This document shows, piece by piece, positions 43,150-52,327 of a stretch of DNA of 54,173 nt (its first letter is position 1; the number at the start of each line of letters is the position of its first letter). The notes under the pieces were generated by a model. It did not search any database. It was not told the origin of the DNA and was given only the letters and a program-made list of their open reading frames with translations. The stretch is from Shewanella saliphila (GTDB lineage Bacteria; Pseudomonadota; Gammaproteobacteria; Enterobacterales; Shewanellaceae), in the NCBI RefSeq assembly GCF_014648295.1, contig NZ_BMQV01000033.1, positions 1-54,173 on the forward strand, written 5' to 3'. The position numbers were made by a program, and so were the translations under genes.

Positions 43150-43343
43150 GTGTACACCCAGCATGGGCATGAACTATTGAGGTGAAAGTTCTCTGTAGAA
43201 AGAACACCGTTCAAATAACATACAGTTATTAAACGTTAACTACTAGCGAATGGCAAGGGCTTAATCGGGAGGTTTGGACTGGAGGTAGCCGCTGACCTTC
43301 TTATGATAAAGAATGCGAGCTGATGAACAAGAACATCATATTA
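43150..43343 (+). mobile_element. Group II intron 5' fragment (domain I)
   Basis: The sequence starts GTGTACACCCAGCATGGGCA, similar to the GUGYG...CCCAGCAUGGGC start of bacterial group II introns. It continues with TTGAGGTGAAAGTTCTCTGT, GCGAATGGCAAGGGC, CGGGAGGT, GGAGGTAGCCG and GATGAACAAGAACATCAT, in the order seen in intron domain I. No maturase gene follows, so it is a fragment. It abuts the 5' side of the sulfotransferase gene. Recognition is from memory of the consensus. Confidence 0.65.
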
Positions 43344-43603
43344 TTTTTTAAGCTTGCCACCCCAATTTATGAAGGTAACCATAACGACTATTACATTTAA
43401 TCATCTGACCGATAACCTACGTATTTAGTATTACTCAAATCGATAAATTCAATCTAATAGTATAATGATTTAATTTTAGACGAAGGCTGCAGGCGAAAAC
43501 GCTAAAAGTTGCGTACCTATAGTTGTAAAATTGATATTTAACAAAGTCACAAAAAATTCAATAAGATAGATAAATTAATTTCGTATATTGCTTTCAACAG
43601 TCC

Positions 43604-43711
43604 ACATTCAACTCTTAACTTGAGGCCGTTGAAGATTCTTTACAAAAGAATACGTGAGCAGTTGCAATAAGTGCAAAATGACAAAGGAAAATACCTGGCT
43701 CCCGGCTCAAC
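43604..43711 (-). repeat. Dispersed palindromic repeat, inverted copy 3
   Basis: Read on the minus strand, GTTGAGCCGGGAGCCAGGT matches copy 1 at 18 of 19 positions, and the CACGTATTC...TTCAACGGCC...AGAGTTGAA tail also aligns. The first palindrome arm is lost. The rest of 43344-43834 shows no convincing gene; an open frame at 43615-43824 overlaps this repeat and is rejected. A GCTTCG/CGAAGC hairpin lies near 43773-43787. Confidence 0.7.
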
Positions 43712-43834
43712 AGTATTATCGATAAGACGATTAAATTATCCTGCGTAAGTTGGCAACTTACTACCTTATTTTGCTTCGGGCGAAGCGCCACGACGTTAGT
43801 GGCCGCAGGCCATAACCTAAACACATGTTTAAAC

Positions 43835-44623
43835 TCATGTTGGGGCTACAACACCATCCACTATTTGTTCTACCACTAAGCTTGCCCATGCATTGTAAAT
43901 CGGTGCGCCTGGGTGAAATCCATCACTAGCCATGACCTGGCGCATAAAGTCGAGCATGCTTATCTCGGGTTGTGGGTTGTCTAACGGCAATGTAATCATG
44001 GTAAATTGACTCGTTTGATTGCCCTGCTGCTGATTGAGCTTAAGTATTAATTGCTGTAAACGATGGTTAAATTGATTGGCACGTTTGCCTAAACTCCACC
44101 GAAGTGGATTGGGCAAAACGGGAAACAGTCCTAAGGGTGGCAATGCTGTCACTAAAATTTGTTTTGGCGTGTAGCGCTCTTTAAGCAATGTAAACAATGC
44201 TTGTTGCTGTAAAAGCCACTTCTCACAACTCACCGATGAGGTAATATCGTTGACCCCTAATGAGGTAACGATGACATCATAATGCCCTTGCCCGAGCACG
44301 GGATGATCAGTGTCAATTTGTTGTATCGCTTCTAAGGTGGTTGATGTGGTTGCACCTGTTTTAGCAAACAAGGCGTAGTTAACATTTAATGTTGGGCTTA
44401 ATTGCTCAATAACCTGACCAAGTAACGCCTGGCTTTGATTTGCCACCCCAACACCCGCGGCGGCAGAGTCACCTAAAATCAATAAGCTTAACTGAGGATG
44501 TGATCCCGTTTGACCAACACGTTCACCTTCTGGTTCGGCAAGTCTTGGCGTGGTGCGGCGCACTTTGAGTCCTTGTAACACAAGCACTGGGGCCAACATA
44601 ATCGAAATTCCGTGATACAACAT
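43835..44623 (-). CDS. SGNH/GDSL hydrolase
   Basis: This 262-residue protein has block I ILGDSAAAG (Ser53), block III SLGVNDI (Asn125) and block V DGFHPG (Asp234, His237), the SGNH catalytic set. A hydrophobic N-terminus (about residues 5-20) may be an uncleaved anchor or signal. It should be an esterase or lipase of broad type. It is last in the minus-strand run. A 7-bp tandem repeat lies 43-137 bp upstream of its start codon, where it could alter promoter spacing. Confidence 0.9.
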   Translation of the reverse strand: MLYHGISIMLAPVLVLQGLKVRRTTPRLAEPEGERVGQTGSHPQLSLLILGDSAAAGVGVANQSQALLGQVIEQLSPTLNVNYALFAKTGATTSTTLEAIQQIDTDHPVLGQGHYDVIVTSLGVNDITSSVSCEKWLLQQQALFTLLKERYTPKQILVTALPPLGLFPVLPNPLRWSLGKRANQFNHRLQQLILKLNQQQGNQTSQFTMITLPLDNPQPEISMLDFMRQVMASDGFHPGAPIYNAWASLVVEQIVDGVVAPT

Positions 44624-44665
44624 ATTGGCTCCTTAAAAGTCATTTCCTGACATTACCTTATGTCA

Positions 44666-44760
44666 CACTTGTCACTTGTCACTTGTCACTTGTCACTTGT
44701 CACTTGTCACTTGTCACTTGTCACTTGTCACTTGTCACTTGTCACTTGTCACTTGTCACT
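44666..44760. repeat. Heptanucleotide tandem repeat (CACTTGT, 13.6 copies)
   Basis: CACTTGT is repeated without interruption from 44666 to 44760, between the haloalkane dehalogenase stop (44767) and the SGNH hydrolase start (44623). It is not coding. Perfect short repeats of this kind change copy number by slippage and can switch a nearby promoter. Confidence 0.97.
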
Positions 44761-44766
44761 CAGGCA

Positions 44767-45675
44767 TTATTGATTATCAGCAATAAATTGCACAACCACT
44801 TCGGCTAACACTTCACCTTTATCTTCTTGTAAAAAATGTCCGCCGCTGACTATGGTGGTGTGCTTTTGCCCTTGAGTGCCGGGAATGAGCTTTTGCATCA
44901 AGGCGTCGCCGCCTTTGGTAATAGGATCTGAGTCACTAAAGGCGGTTAAAAACGGCTTTTGCCATTGTGATAACACTTTCCAGGCTGCGCGATTTTTATA
45001 TGCTGCGGGGTCATCTGGGGTGATTGGCACAAGTAAAGGAAACTGACGCGCGCCCTCTTTGTAGCGTTCATCAGGAAATGGCGCATCATACGCGGCAACG
45101 ATCTCGGGCGTTAAACTTGATACACAAGCACTATTGATTAAGTTACCTGTTGGAAACACCTCTACATCTTGTGAGAACTGGCGCCATTTTAGAAAAGTGT
45201 CTCCGGGTTGATGATCGCCTGTGGGCAACATGGTGTTAGCGGCGACAATTCGCTCGAAACGTTCGCTGTGCTCTGCCGCTAATCGTAAACCAATTAATCC
45301 GCCCCAATCCTGACACACTAAAGTAATATCACTGAGGTTTAGCTGTAACATCAATGAGGTGATCCAGTCGACATGACGCTGATAAGTGTAATCTGAGCGT
45401 TTTGTCGGTTTGTCTGAACGGCCAAAACCAATTAAATCGGGCACGATGACCCGATACCCGGCTTTAACTAAGATAGGGATCATTTTACGGTACAAAAAAC
45501 TCCATGTTGGCTCGCCATGCAGCAAGAGTATTGGTGCAGCATCTTTGGGGCCCTCGTCAACATAATGCACTCTTAGCTGGCCACCTTCAGCGTCGTCGAC
45601 CATTAAGTAATTGGCGTTAAAATGATAATCAGGCAAATGGGTAAAACAACTGTCGTCGGTGCGTAAAAAATCCAT
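44767..45675 (-). CDS. Haloalkane dehalogenase (HLD-I type)
   Basis: This 302-residue alpha/beta hydrolase has the motifs of DhlA-like dehalogenases: HGEPTWSFLYRKM, nucleophile Asp123 with halide-binding Trp124 in VCQDWGG, cap-domain Trp164 in FLKWRQF, acid Asp248 or Asp250 in FSDSDPIT, and base His280 in SGGHFLQED. It hydrolyses carbon-halogen bonds to alcohols without cofactors. No signal peptide is seen, so it is probably cytoplasmic. Many such genes in marine bacteria have unknown natural substrates. It lies 134 bp after the VWA gene. Confidence 0.93.
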   Translation of the reverse strand: MDFLRTDDSCFTHLPDYHFNANYLMVDDAEGGQLRVHYVDEGPKDAAPILLLHGEPTWSFLYRKMIPILVKAGYRVIVPDLIGFGRSDKPTKRSDYTYQRHVDWITSLMLQLNLSDITLVCQDWGGLIGLRLAAEHSERFERIVAANTMLPTGDHQPGDTFLKWRQFSQDVEVFPTGNLINSACVSSLTPEIVAAYDAPFPDERYKEGARQFPLLVPITPDDPAAYKNRAAWKVLSQWQKPFLTAFSDSDPITKGGDALMQKLIPGTQGQKHTTIVSGGHFLQEDKGEVLAEVVVQFIADNQ

Positions 45676-45809
45676 ATGATTGACCTTCCTGTTTAAGTGT
45701 TTTTATCAATTATCACTAAGTTGAGCGTAAAGTGATGTTGTCGTATCGTTCGCTGCGTTCAATAGTCGAGCCGTTCGCCAAACTCATTAAGTGAACAACA
45801 ATCTTTCTT

Positions 45810-46982
45810 TTAACTGAGATCTTTAATGGCACGGCCTATGCCATCGACAGTTAACGGGTACATTTTGTCGCCAACCAGTTTTTGAATAATCGAAATTGAA
45901 TGATGCACCTGCCAGTATTGTTCTGGCTGTGGATTCAACCAGGCGACTTTATTAAAATGACCGAGTAGCCGATTCATATAGTCTATGCCGGGTTTTTCAT
46001 TCCAATGCTCAACACTGCCGCCTTTGGCAATGATTTCGTAGGGTCCCATGGTGGCATCGCCGACAAAAATCACTTTGTAGTCAGATGAGAATGTGCGTAA
46101 CACTTCATCGAGTTCAATGGTTTTATCAAACCGGCGATTATTGTCTTGCCATACTTTTTCATATAAACAGTTATGAAAATAAAAGAAGCGTAAGTGCTTA
46201 AATTCGCTGTGCGCGGCTGAAAATAACTCTTCGCAGGTATGAATGTAATCATCCATGGAGCCGCCGATATCGAAAAACATCAGCACTTTTACCGCGTTAT
46301 GACGCTCAGGCTCCATGTGCACATCGAGTAAGCCGCCATTTTGGGCGGTTGAGCGGATCGTGGTATTGATATCAAGCTTTTCACTGGCGCCTGTACGGGC
46401 AAATTTACGTAACTTTTTAAGGGCTAATTTAATATTACGGGTACCGAGCTCCCGGTCCTGGTCGAAATTTTTAAATTCGCGTTTATCCCACACTTTCACC
46501 GCGCTGTTATTGCGGTTTTTATCCTGACCAACTCGTATGCCTTCGGGGTTATAACCATAAGCACCAAAAGGCGATGTGCCGCCAGTACCCACCCATTTAT
46601 TACCGCCAGCATGACGTTTTTTTTGTTCTTCAAGGCGCTCTTTCAGTGTCTTCATTAGCTCTTCAAGACCGCCAAGCGCCTTGAGTTGGTCTTTTTCTTC
46701 TTGGCTTAAGTTTTTTTCAAATTCTTTACGCAGCCAATCCTCTGGTAATAATTTGTCAAAAATATCAATATGTTCAATGCCTTCAAAATACTCTGCAAAG
46801 GCGTTGTCGTATTTGTCGTAATAGATTTCATCTTTAACCATGACAATCTTGGCCAGGTTATAAAATTCTTCTACGTCAGCAAATACTACACCTTTTTTAA
46901 GCAAGGCGATAAGGTCAAGTAGTTCGCGCAAACTACAAGGTACTTTGTGTTTTTTTAAGGTGAGAAAAAAATCAATAAACAC
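45810..46982 (-). CDS. VWA domain protein, CoxE-like, partner of MoxR
   Basis: This 390-residue protein has an N-terminal helical part with acidic stretches and a C-terminal von Willebrand A domain. The metal-site motif appears as FFDIGGSMDD (DxGxS form), with a downstream VGDATMGPYE. CoxE/VWA proteins work with MoxR AAA+ ATPases to insert metals into or activate enzymes. It follows the MoxR gene by 7 bp, so they are one unit. The client may be the adjacent molybdopterin enzyme or the dehalogenase, but this is not shown. Confidence 0.88.
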   Translation of the reverse strand: MFIDFFLTLKKHKVPCSLRELLDLIALLKKGVVFADVEEFYNLAKIVMVKDEIYYDKYDNAFAEYFEGIEHIDIFDKLLPEDWLRKEFEKNLSQEEKDQLKALGGLEELMKTLKERLEEQKKRHAGGNKWVGTGGTSPFGAYGYNPEGIRVGQDKNRNNSAVKVWDKREFKNFDQDRELGTRNIKLALKKLRKFARTGASEKLDINTTIRSTAQNGGLLDVHMEPERHNAVKVLMFFDIGGSMDDYIHTCEELFSAAHSEFKHLRFFYFHNCLYEKVWQDNNRRFDKTIELDEVLRTFSSDYKVIFVGDATMGPYEIIAKGGSVEHWNEKPGIDYMNRLLGHFNKVAWLNPQPEQYWQVHHSISIIQKLVGDKMYPLTVDGIGRAIKDLS

Positions 46983-46989
46983 AGCGATG

Positions 46990-47823
46990 CTACCTGTTTC
47001 TGCGGCTCATAAAGGCCAGTTTTTCAATCAATGACACATCTTGTTCGTTCTTTAGTAATGCGCCAAATAACGGAATAATATCAGATTGCTTATCGAGTAA
47101 TGTCTGCTGCGAAATGTCATCGGAGATCAGTAGTTTTAACCAATCAATGAGCTCAGATGTTGAAGGTTTTTTCTTAATGCCATTAACTTCGCGCAAATCA
47201 AAAAACACATCTAAAGCCTGAGTTAACAGGGTTTGCTTTACATCTGGATGATGCACATCGATGATTTTTTCCATTTCCGCTTTGGTTGGGAACTTAATGT
47301 AATGGAAAAAACAGCGACGTAAAAACGCATCTGGCAGCTCTTTTTCATTATTAGACGTGATGATAATAATGGGACGCTGTTTTGCTTTGATCACTTGCTG
47401 AGTTTCATAAACATAAAACTCCATCTTATCGAGCTCTTGCAGTAAATCGTTAGGGAACTCAATGTCAGCTTTATCAATTTCATCAATTAATAAAATGGGG
47501 CGTTGTTCTTCTTCAAACGCCTGCCATAGCTTACCTTTGACGATATAGTTGCCAATATCATGCACTCTAGCATCACCTAATTGACTGTCACGCAGGCGTG
47601 ATACTGCATCGTACTCATACAAACCTTGTTGGGCTTTGGTGGTCGATTTAATGTGCCATTGATACAGTTTACAATTAAGCGAGCGCGCTAACTCTTCTGC
47701 TAACTGTGTTTTACCTGTACCTGGCTCCCCTTTTATCAATAACGGTTTTTCGAGTGCAATGGCTGCATTAACCGCTAATGTGAGATCGTTTGATGCAATG
47801 TAGTTTTGGGTACTTTTAAACAT
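46990..47823 (-). CDS. MoxR-family AAA+ ATPase
   Basis: This 277-residue ATPase has Walker A GEPGTGKT (32-39), Walker B PILLIDEIDKAD, sensor 1 IITSNNEKELPDAFLRRC and the lid domain at the C-terminus. MoxR proteins are chaperone-like remodelers paired with VWA proteins. It lies between the molybdopterin oxidoreductase and the VWA gene in the same direction. Confidence 0.92.
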   Translation of the reverse strand: MFKSTQNYIASNDLTLAVNAAIALEKPLLIKGEPGTGKTQLAEELARSLNCKLYQWHIKSTTKAQQGLYEYDAVSRLRDSQLGDARVHDIGNYIVKGKLWQAFEEEQRPILLIDEIDKADIEFPNDLLQELDKMEFYVYETQQVIKAKQRPIIIITSNNEKELPDAFLRRCFFHYIKFPTKAEMEKIIDVHHPDVKQTLLTQALDVFFDLREVNGIKKKPSTSELIDWLKLLISDDISQQTLLDKQSDIIPLFGALLKNEQDVSLIEKLAFMSRRNR

Positions 47824-47870
47824 GGTTAGCCTTTCTATTTATTCGTTATTTTTGATAATACGTTCAATCA

Positions 47871-49985
47871 TTAAGCAAGCTTAATCGCTACCGGTGTGCC
47901 ATTGAAAGCCGCGTTTCCTGTCAGCATATCAACTCGTTTAGCATCTGTTAAATCATTAATACTCACACCGGGTTGAGTGGCTGCTATCGACATATTGGTG
48001 CCCTGTTGATTATGACCCCAACCTTGCGGCATGGTAACCACACCGGGTTGCACGTCATCGGTAATCACAATGTCTATTTTAATTTCACCAACCGCTGAGC
48101 TGACGATTACCTGCTGGCCAGTCTTGGCCCCCAGGGCTTGTGCATCATGTGGGTGTATTTCTAAAGTACACGGATTTTTACCTTTGATTAGCCGCTGTGA
48201 ATTTTGAGTCCAGGTGTTATGGCTTTTCACTAAACGGCGGCTGATTAAATCAAATGGAAACTGATTATCACGAGCGCTTTGCGTCATGACAGCGTTTAAT
48301 CTCGGTAAATCATCTTGATAAACAGCAGGAAACAAATCAATTTTGCCATTCGCGGTTTTAATCCGCTCAGACAAACACGGCATAAGCGGACCAATATCAA
48401 TGCCGTGTGGATTATCAATTAACTTTTGTAAACTCATGCCCTGTTTGCCATATGGCCCTTTTTTAAGTTCCATATCCAATATCATTTCAGGGGTAACCTG
48501 CTGCATTGGGTCGTCAGCAGGCACATTGAGCATGCGCGCTGAAATCTCTTTGAGTATTTGCCAATCACTGCGTTGTTCGCTGTGCTTTTCAAATAATGGT
48601 GCTGAATATTTAACCGTGTTTCTCACCGAAAATGAGTTGAAGAAAATATCAAAATGTGAATTTTCGACGCCAGTCGTGCCCGGTAATATAATGTCTGCGT
48701 ATTTGGTGGTTTCGTTGAGGTAAATATCAATCGACACCATGAAATCAAGCTCACTAAATGCAGCCGCAAGTTGGTGACCACTCGGTGCAGATAACACCGG
48801 ATTACCTGCAACGGTAATTAAGCTTCTAATTTGGCCTTCACCCGGGGTTTGGATTTCTTCCGCTAGCGCTGCGACCGGAAACTCACCATTAAAAAACGGT
48901 AATTTGCGCACGCGTGATTGATGTTGACCAAATGAGCTTTTATGACCCGCTTGGTGATTACGCAATAAATCAAATGCTGGTTGAGGAAACATTGCCCCGC
49001 CTGCACGGTCAAAGTTACCGGTAATAATATTAAGCACGTTGGTGAGCCATAAACAAATGCCGCCAAACGATTGGGTAGATGCGCCCATGCGGCTGTAACA
49101 CACCGCAGAGTCTGCTGCGAGCATTTGCGCTGATAAGGTTTCAATCACCTCAGCCTCAATACCTACTAACGGGCTGACCACGTGTGGCGAGAAATCTTTT
49201 GCTAAATTTTCGATTTCATCTAACCCATCAACCTTATCGCTTAAATGACGCAAATTGACTTTATTAGCAGCAAACACGCAATGAATGAGTGCCAGCAATA
49301 AAAAGGCGTCTTTTTCAGGGCGAATAAACACATGTTGGTCGGCTATTTTTGCGGTGCGGGTTTTGCGTGGGTCAACCGCCACCACTTTGCCACCTCGTTT
49401 TTGGATGGCTTTTAAGCGGCCAATCACATTAGGCGCGGTCATCATACTGCCATTAGAGACGACAGGATTCGCGCCAATAATTAACATAAAATCGGTTCGG
49501 TCAATATCAGACACCGGGATTAACATGCCTGCACCAAACATAAAATTAGCGGCCACATGGTGTGGTAATTGGTCAGCAGAAGCGGAGCTAAACCGATTAA
49601 GGGTGCCAAGTGACTTCATAAACGGTTTTAGAAATAACGCATTGCCTAAACTGTGGGCATTAGGGTTACCTAAATAAACGGCCTGAGCATTATTGCCATG
49701 TTGCTGTTGGATAGTTTTAATTTTGTTGACGATTTCGCTAAAGGCATCATCCCAACTGATCGCTTGCCAACCCGTTGCGGTGCGTTTAATTGGGGTTTTT
49801 AATCGATCGTTGTCGGTATAAAAGTCTTCTAACGCTAATGCTTTGGGGCAATTGTAACCTTGACTAAATGGGTCAAGTTGATCGCCTTTAATAGAGATAA
49901 TTTGCTTATCTTGATAGCTAATTTCTAAGCCACACATGGCCTCACAGATATTGCAATTTCGATAATGGGTATTGATTTCGCTCAT
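47871..49985 (-). CDS. Molybdopterin oxidoreductase family protein
   Basis: This 704-residue DMSO-reductase superfamily enzyme has an N-terminal [4Fe-4S] site with Cys11, Cys14, Cys18 and Cys46 (CNICEAMC, NCPKA) and three molybdopterin domains to a C-terminal dinucleotide-binding domain (VTMPQGWGHNQQGTN). No Tat signal is present, so it is cytoplasmic. At the position expected for the metal ligand the sequence is SSASADQLPHH with no Cys or Sec, so formate dehydrogenase activity is doubtful. The substrate is unknown. It heads a unit with MoxR and VWA genes downstream, 47 bp away. Confidence 0.9.
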   Translation of the reverse strand: MSEINTHYRNCNICEAMCGLEISYQDKQIISIKGDQLDPFSQGYNCPKALALEDFYTDNDRLKTPIKRTATGWQAISWDDAFSEIVNKIKTIQQQHGNNAQAVYLGNPNAHSLGNALFLKPFMKSLGTLNRFSSASADQLPHHVAANFMFGAGMLIPVSDIDRTDFMLIIGANPVVSNGSMMTAPNVIGRLKAIQKRGGKVVAVDPRKTRTAKIADQHVFIRPEKDAFLLLALIHCVFAANKVNLRHLSDKVDGLDEIENLAKDFSPHVVSPLVGIEAEVIETLSAQMLAADSAVCYSRMGASTQSFGGICLWLTNVLNIITGNFDRAGGAMFPQPAFDLLRNHQAGHKSSFGQHQSRVRKLPFFNGEFPVAALAEEIQTPGEGQIRSLITVAGNPVLSAPSGHQLAAAFSELDFMVSIDIYLNETTKYADIILPGTTGVENSHFDIFFNSFSVRNTVKYSAPLFEKHSEQRSDWQILKEISARMLNVPADDPMQQVTPEMILDMELKKGPYGKQGMSLQKLIDNPHGIDIGPLMPCLSERIKTANGKIDLFPAVYQDDLPRLNAVMTQSARDNQFPFDLISRRLVKSHNTWTQNSQRLIKGKNPCTLEIHPHDAQALGAKTGQQVIVSSAVGEIKIDIVITDDVQPGVVTMPQGWGHNQQGTNMSIAATQPGVSINDLTDAKRVDMLTGNAAFNGTPVAIKLA

Positions 49986-50010
49986 ATTATTTACCTGCTC
50001 GGCCAGACAT

Positions 50011-50042
50011 AAAAAAACAGCACAATCTGTAAAATTGTGCTG
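50011..50042 (-). terminator. Terminator of the MDR oxidoreductase gene
   Basis: On the minus strand CAGCACAAT pairs with ATTGTGCTG, then T7. It stops transcription 12 bp after the MDR gene, so the molybdopterin gene needs its own promoter. Confidence 0.93.
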
Positions 50043-50054
50043 ATGGATTAACGG

Positions 50055-51053
50055 TTAAATTTTAACGATTAATTTGCCTTTGTTGGCACCGGTAAAAAAC
50101 AAATTAAGTCCGGTCATAGCTGATTCAAGCCCATCTAACACATGCGCGCGATGTTTAATTTGTCCGTTCATGACATAGGGCGTCAGCTTTTGTAATAACG
50201 CCGGTACGTCACCAAAGTGGTCTGGCATAGTAAAGCCCTGAATAGTCAAACGCTTTTTAATCACCTGAATCCAATTTGGGCCTAAATCAGGTACCGCTTT
50301 TGGGTAATCGGCAATCATGCCACACACCACAATACGGCCATGGGCATTCATTCTGGCAAACACATGATGCTGAATAGGACCGCCGGTGTTTTCAAAATAA
50401 ATATCAACACCCTTTGGCGTTAACTCAGCGAGTTTGGCTTCAATATCATCGGTTTTGTAATTAACCGCCCCGTCAAAACCTAACTCATTAACAATCCAAT
50501 CTGCTTTTTCATCGCTACCGACAACACCTATTACCGTTAAGCCATCGGCTTTGGCCAACTGCCCCACAATTGAGCCCACCGAACCAGCGGCGCCAGACAC
50601 AACAATGGTTTCACCTTTTTGAGGTTTACCAACATTAAAAAGCCCTTGGGTAGCTGTTAAACCGGGTAACGCAAACACAGATAATATGGCTTCATCGGGT
50701 AAAGGCGCGGTCACTTTGTTTAACCCTGGACCATTACTTAAAAAGTATTCTTGCCACCCCATCATGCCCATTACCCGATCACCCACTTTAAAATCTGGGT
50801 GCTTGCTTTCAACGACTTCACCAATCCCTGAGCTGCGCATCACCTCGCCTAACTCAACCGGCGGGATATAACTTTCTGTATCAGGGCTCATCCAGCCAAA
50901 CATGGCTGGGTCTAACGACATATGGCTTTGCTTAACAAGGAATTGTCCATCGGCAACCGTTGGCATTGGCTTTTGCACTACTTCAAATAATTCTGGGCCT
51001 ACTGGGCCGCCTTGTGGGCGAGCGATAAGGTTAATTGCGGTAAATGTGCTCAT
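50055..51053 (-). CDS. NADP-dependent oxidoreductase, MDR family (CurA/LTB4DH-like)
   Basis: This 332-residue zinc-independent medium-chain reductase has the Rossmann motif VVSGAAGSVGSIVGQLAK (residues about 151-168), NYKTDDIEA and FENTGGP, typical of prostaglandin/leukotriene-reductase-like enzymes and CurA. They reduce the C=C bond of enones and 2-alkenals with NADPH. It fits detoxification or reduction of conjugated intermediates in lipid breakdown. It is monocistronic by terminator position. Confidence 0.9.
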   Translation of the reverse strand: MSTFTAINLIARPQGGPVGPELFEVVQKPMPTVADGQFLVKQSHMSLDPAMFGWMSPDTESYIPPVELGEVMRSSGIGEVVESKHPDFKVGDRVMGMMGWQEYFLSNGPGLNKVTAPLPDEAILSVFALPGLTATQGLFNVGKPQKGETIVVSGAAGSVGSIVGQLAKADGLTVIGVVGSDEKADWIVNELGFDGAVNYKTDDIEAKLAELTPKGVDIYFENTGGPIQHHVFARMNAHGRIVVCGMIADYPKAVPDLGPNWIQVIKKRLTIQGFTMPDHFGDVPALLQKLTPYVMNGQIKHRAHVLDGLESAMTGLNLFFTGANKGKLIVKI

Positions 51054-51112
51054 GTGTACACTCTCATTTTTAGTTGATTAGGCGCCAATATCAGGCGTTA
51101 TTTATAGGTTTT

Positions 51113-52177
51113 TTAGCTCACAAGCTGGCTAATTTTTTTAATGCTATTGATATCTTGGTGACGATAAAAATGTTTAAAATGCAGCGCTAAATTTTCACTT
51201 TCAACAAACACTTGTCGCCAATACTTGATTCGTTGCTCGGGTGTTAATTCAATAAAATCTTTGCGGTCGGGAATTTTTTGATAAGGCAATGACGCAACAA
51301 ACTCGGCAGAGGGACAAAGCAACACCGTTTTATCGTAATGTTGCAACCTCACCTTACGCGACAAATTTTTATCAAACCAACCTGCTTTTAAGGTTGAACT
51401 AAAATGAGGATATAAGGTTAAGCCTGCATTTTGAATATCAAAGTCAAAGTGGTAATCAATAATGCCGCCGTCACGGTACATACCCGGTGGGCAATCAGGA
51501 ATATCTTTAATCCCTTGCATCACCATCGGGATAGACCCCGATGCTAACAAGGCCCGTTTAATATTATTTGAGTTCAAGTTCACCGAAGTTGTCGGTAAGT
51601 TATCTGGATCGTTTAACAACAAATCACTTTGATGATGTTGAAAAATAAACCGTTCATACTGACTTTTAAGTAATGGTCTGCTCAACGCATTGTTGATAAA
51701 ACTCTTAGTTAACCCAACCCCTTGTTTAAGCTTGTTTTCTGAAGCCACCAAGCCATTGCATTTCGCCACAATAAAATGCGCTTTAAATACGGGGTTATTG
51801 ACGATTTCATCAGCGCCTGTTGCGCCAAATAACACCTCAAGTAATTCAAAAGCCTTGGTGGTGATTTCTAATGGCTGCGGCTTTTTATCATCTGAATACA
51901 CAGTTTCGCTGTAGTTTTTAGCCAAACGCTGTATTGCTGCAACAGGGTCGTTTTGTGCAAAACATGCAGCACGAAATGCCCCAGCACTTGAGCCGATAAG
52001 GTTTAATGGCTGTTGTCTGTCTTTAAAAAATTCGCCAAATAAATATTTATCTAACCCCAACAATGTAAACCATTTAGGGCCGCCACTGGCACCCAAAAAA
52101 GAGCTAAATAGCTCTGGTGAAAATCCCCGTTGTTGGATTGTTTTTAAGGCCGTGTTACCGGCATAAATTTCTAACAT
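51113..52177 (-). CDS. Patatin-like phospholipase
   Basis: This 354-residue protein has the glycine-rich oxyanion segment GASGGPKW (29-36), the lipase motif GSSAG with Ser64, and the catalytic Asp236 in RDGGIID. It is a Ser-Asp dyad acyl hydrolase acting on phospholipids or other acyl esters. No signal peptide is present. It lies between the MDR and fadD genes and could supply acyl chains to FadD. Confidence 0.9.
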   Translation of the reverse strand: MLEIYAGNTALKTIQQRGFSPELFSSFLGASGGPKWFTLLGLDKYLFGEFFKDRQQPLNLIGSSAGAFRAACFAQNDPVAAIQRLAKNYSETVYSDDKKPQPLEITTKAFELLEVLFGATGADEIVNNPVFKAHFIVAKCNGLVASENKLKQGVGLTKSFINNALSRPLLKSQYERFIFQHHQSDLLLNDPDNLPTTSVNLNSNNIKRALLASGSIPMVMQGIKDIPDCPPGMYRDGGIIDYHFDFDIQNAGLTLYPHFSSTLKAGWFDKNLSRKVRLQHYDKTVLLCPSAEFVASLPYQKIPDRKDFIELTPEQRIKYWRQVFVESENLALHFKHFYRHQDINSIKKISQLVS

Positions 52178-52286
52178 AAAATAATGATTACTTACTCTTA
52201 CAGCGACTCAATGGCAAAGTGAATGTGATTAACACTTAGATGACCTATTGCATTGTGATAACTGATGTTGATTTTGGTGTAAAGAC

Positions 52287-52317
52287 ACGCTGAGTCGCTA
52301 TAAAGCTGACTCAGCGC
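52287..52317 (-). terminator. Hairpin after fadD
   Basis: Arms GCTGAGTC and GACTCAGC around an 11-nt loop lie 11-40 bp after the fadD stop. The T-tract on the minus strand is short (GTGTCTTT), so termination may be partial. Confidence 0.55.
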
Positions 52318-52327
52318 TGTTGATAAG

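Noticed and set aside
43615..43824. 69-codon open frame on the minus strand
   Set aside because: It overlaps the inverted dispersed repeat, has no ribosome site, and shows no protein-like pattern.
47871..49985. Formate dehydrogenase
   Set aside because: No Cys or Sec at the expected metal-ligand position and no formate-specific partner subunits nearby.
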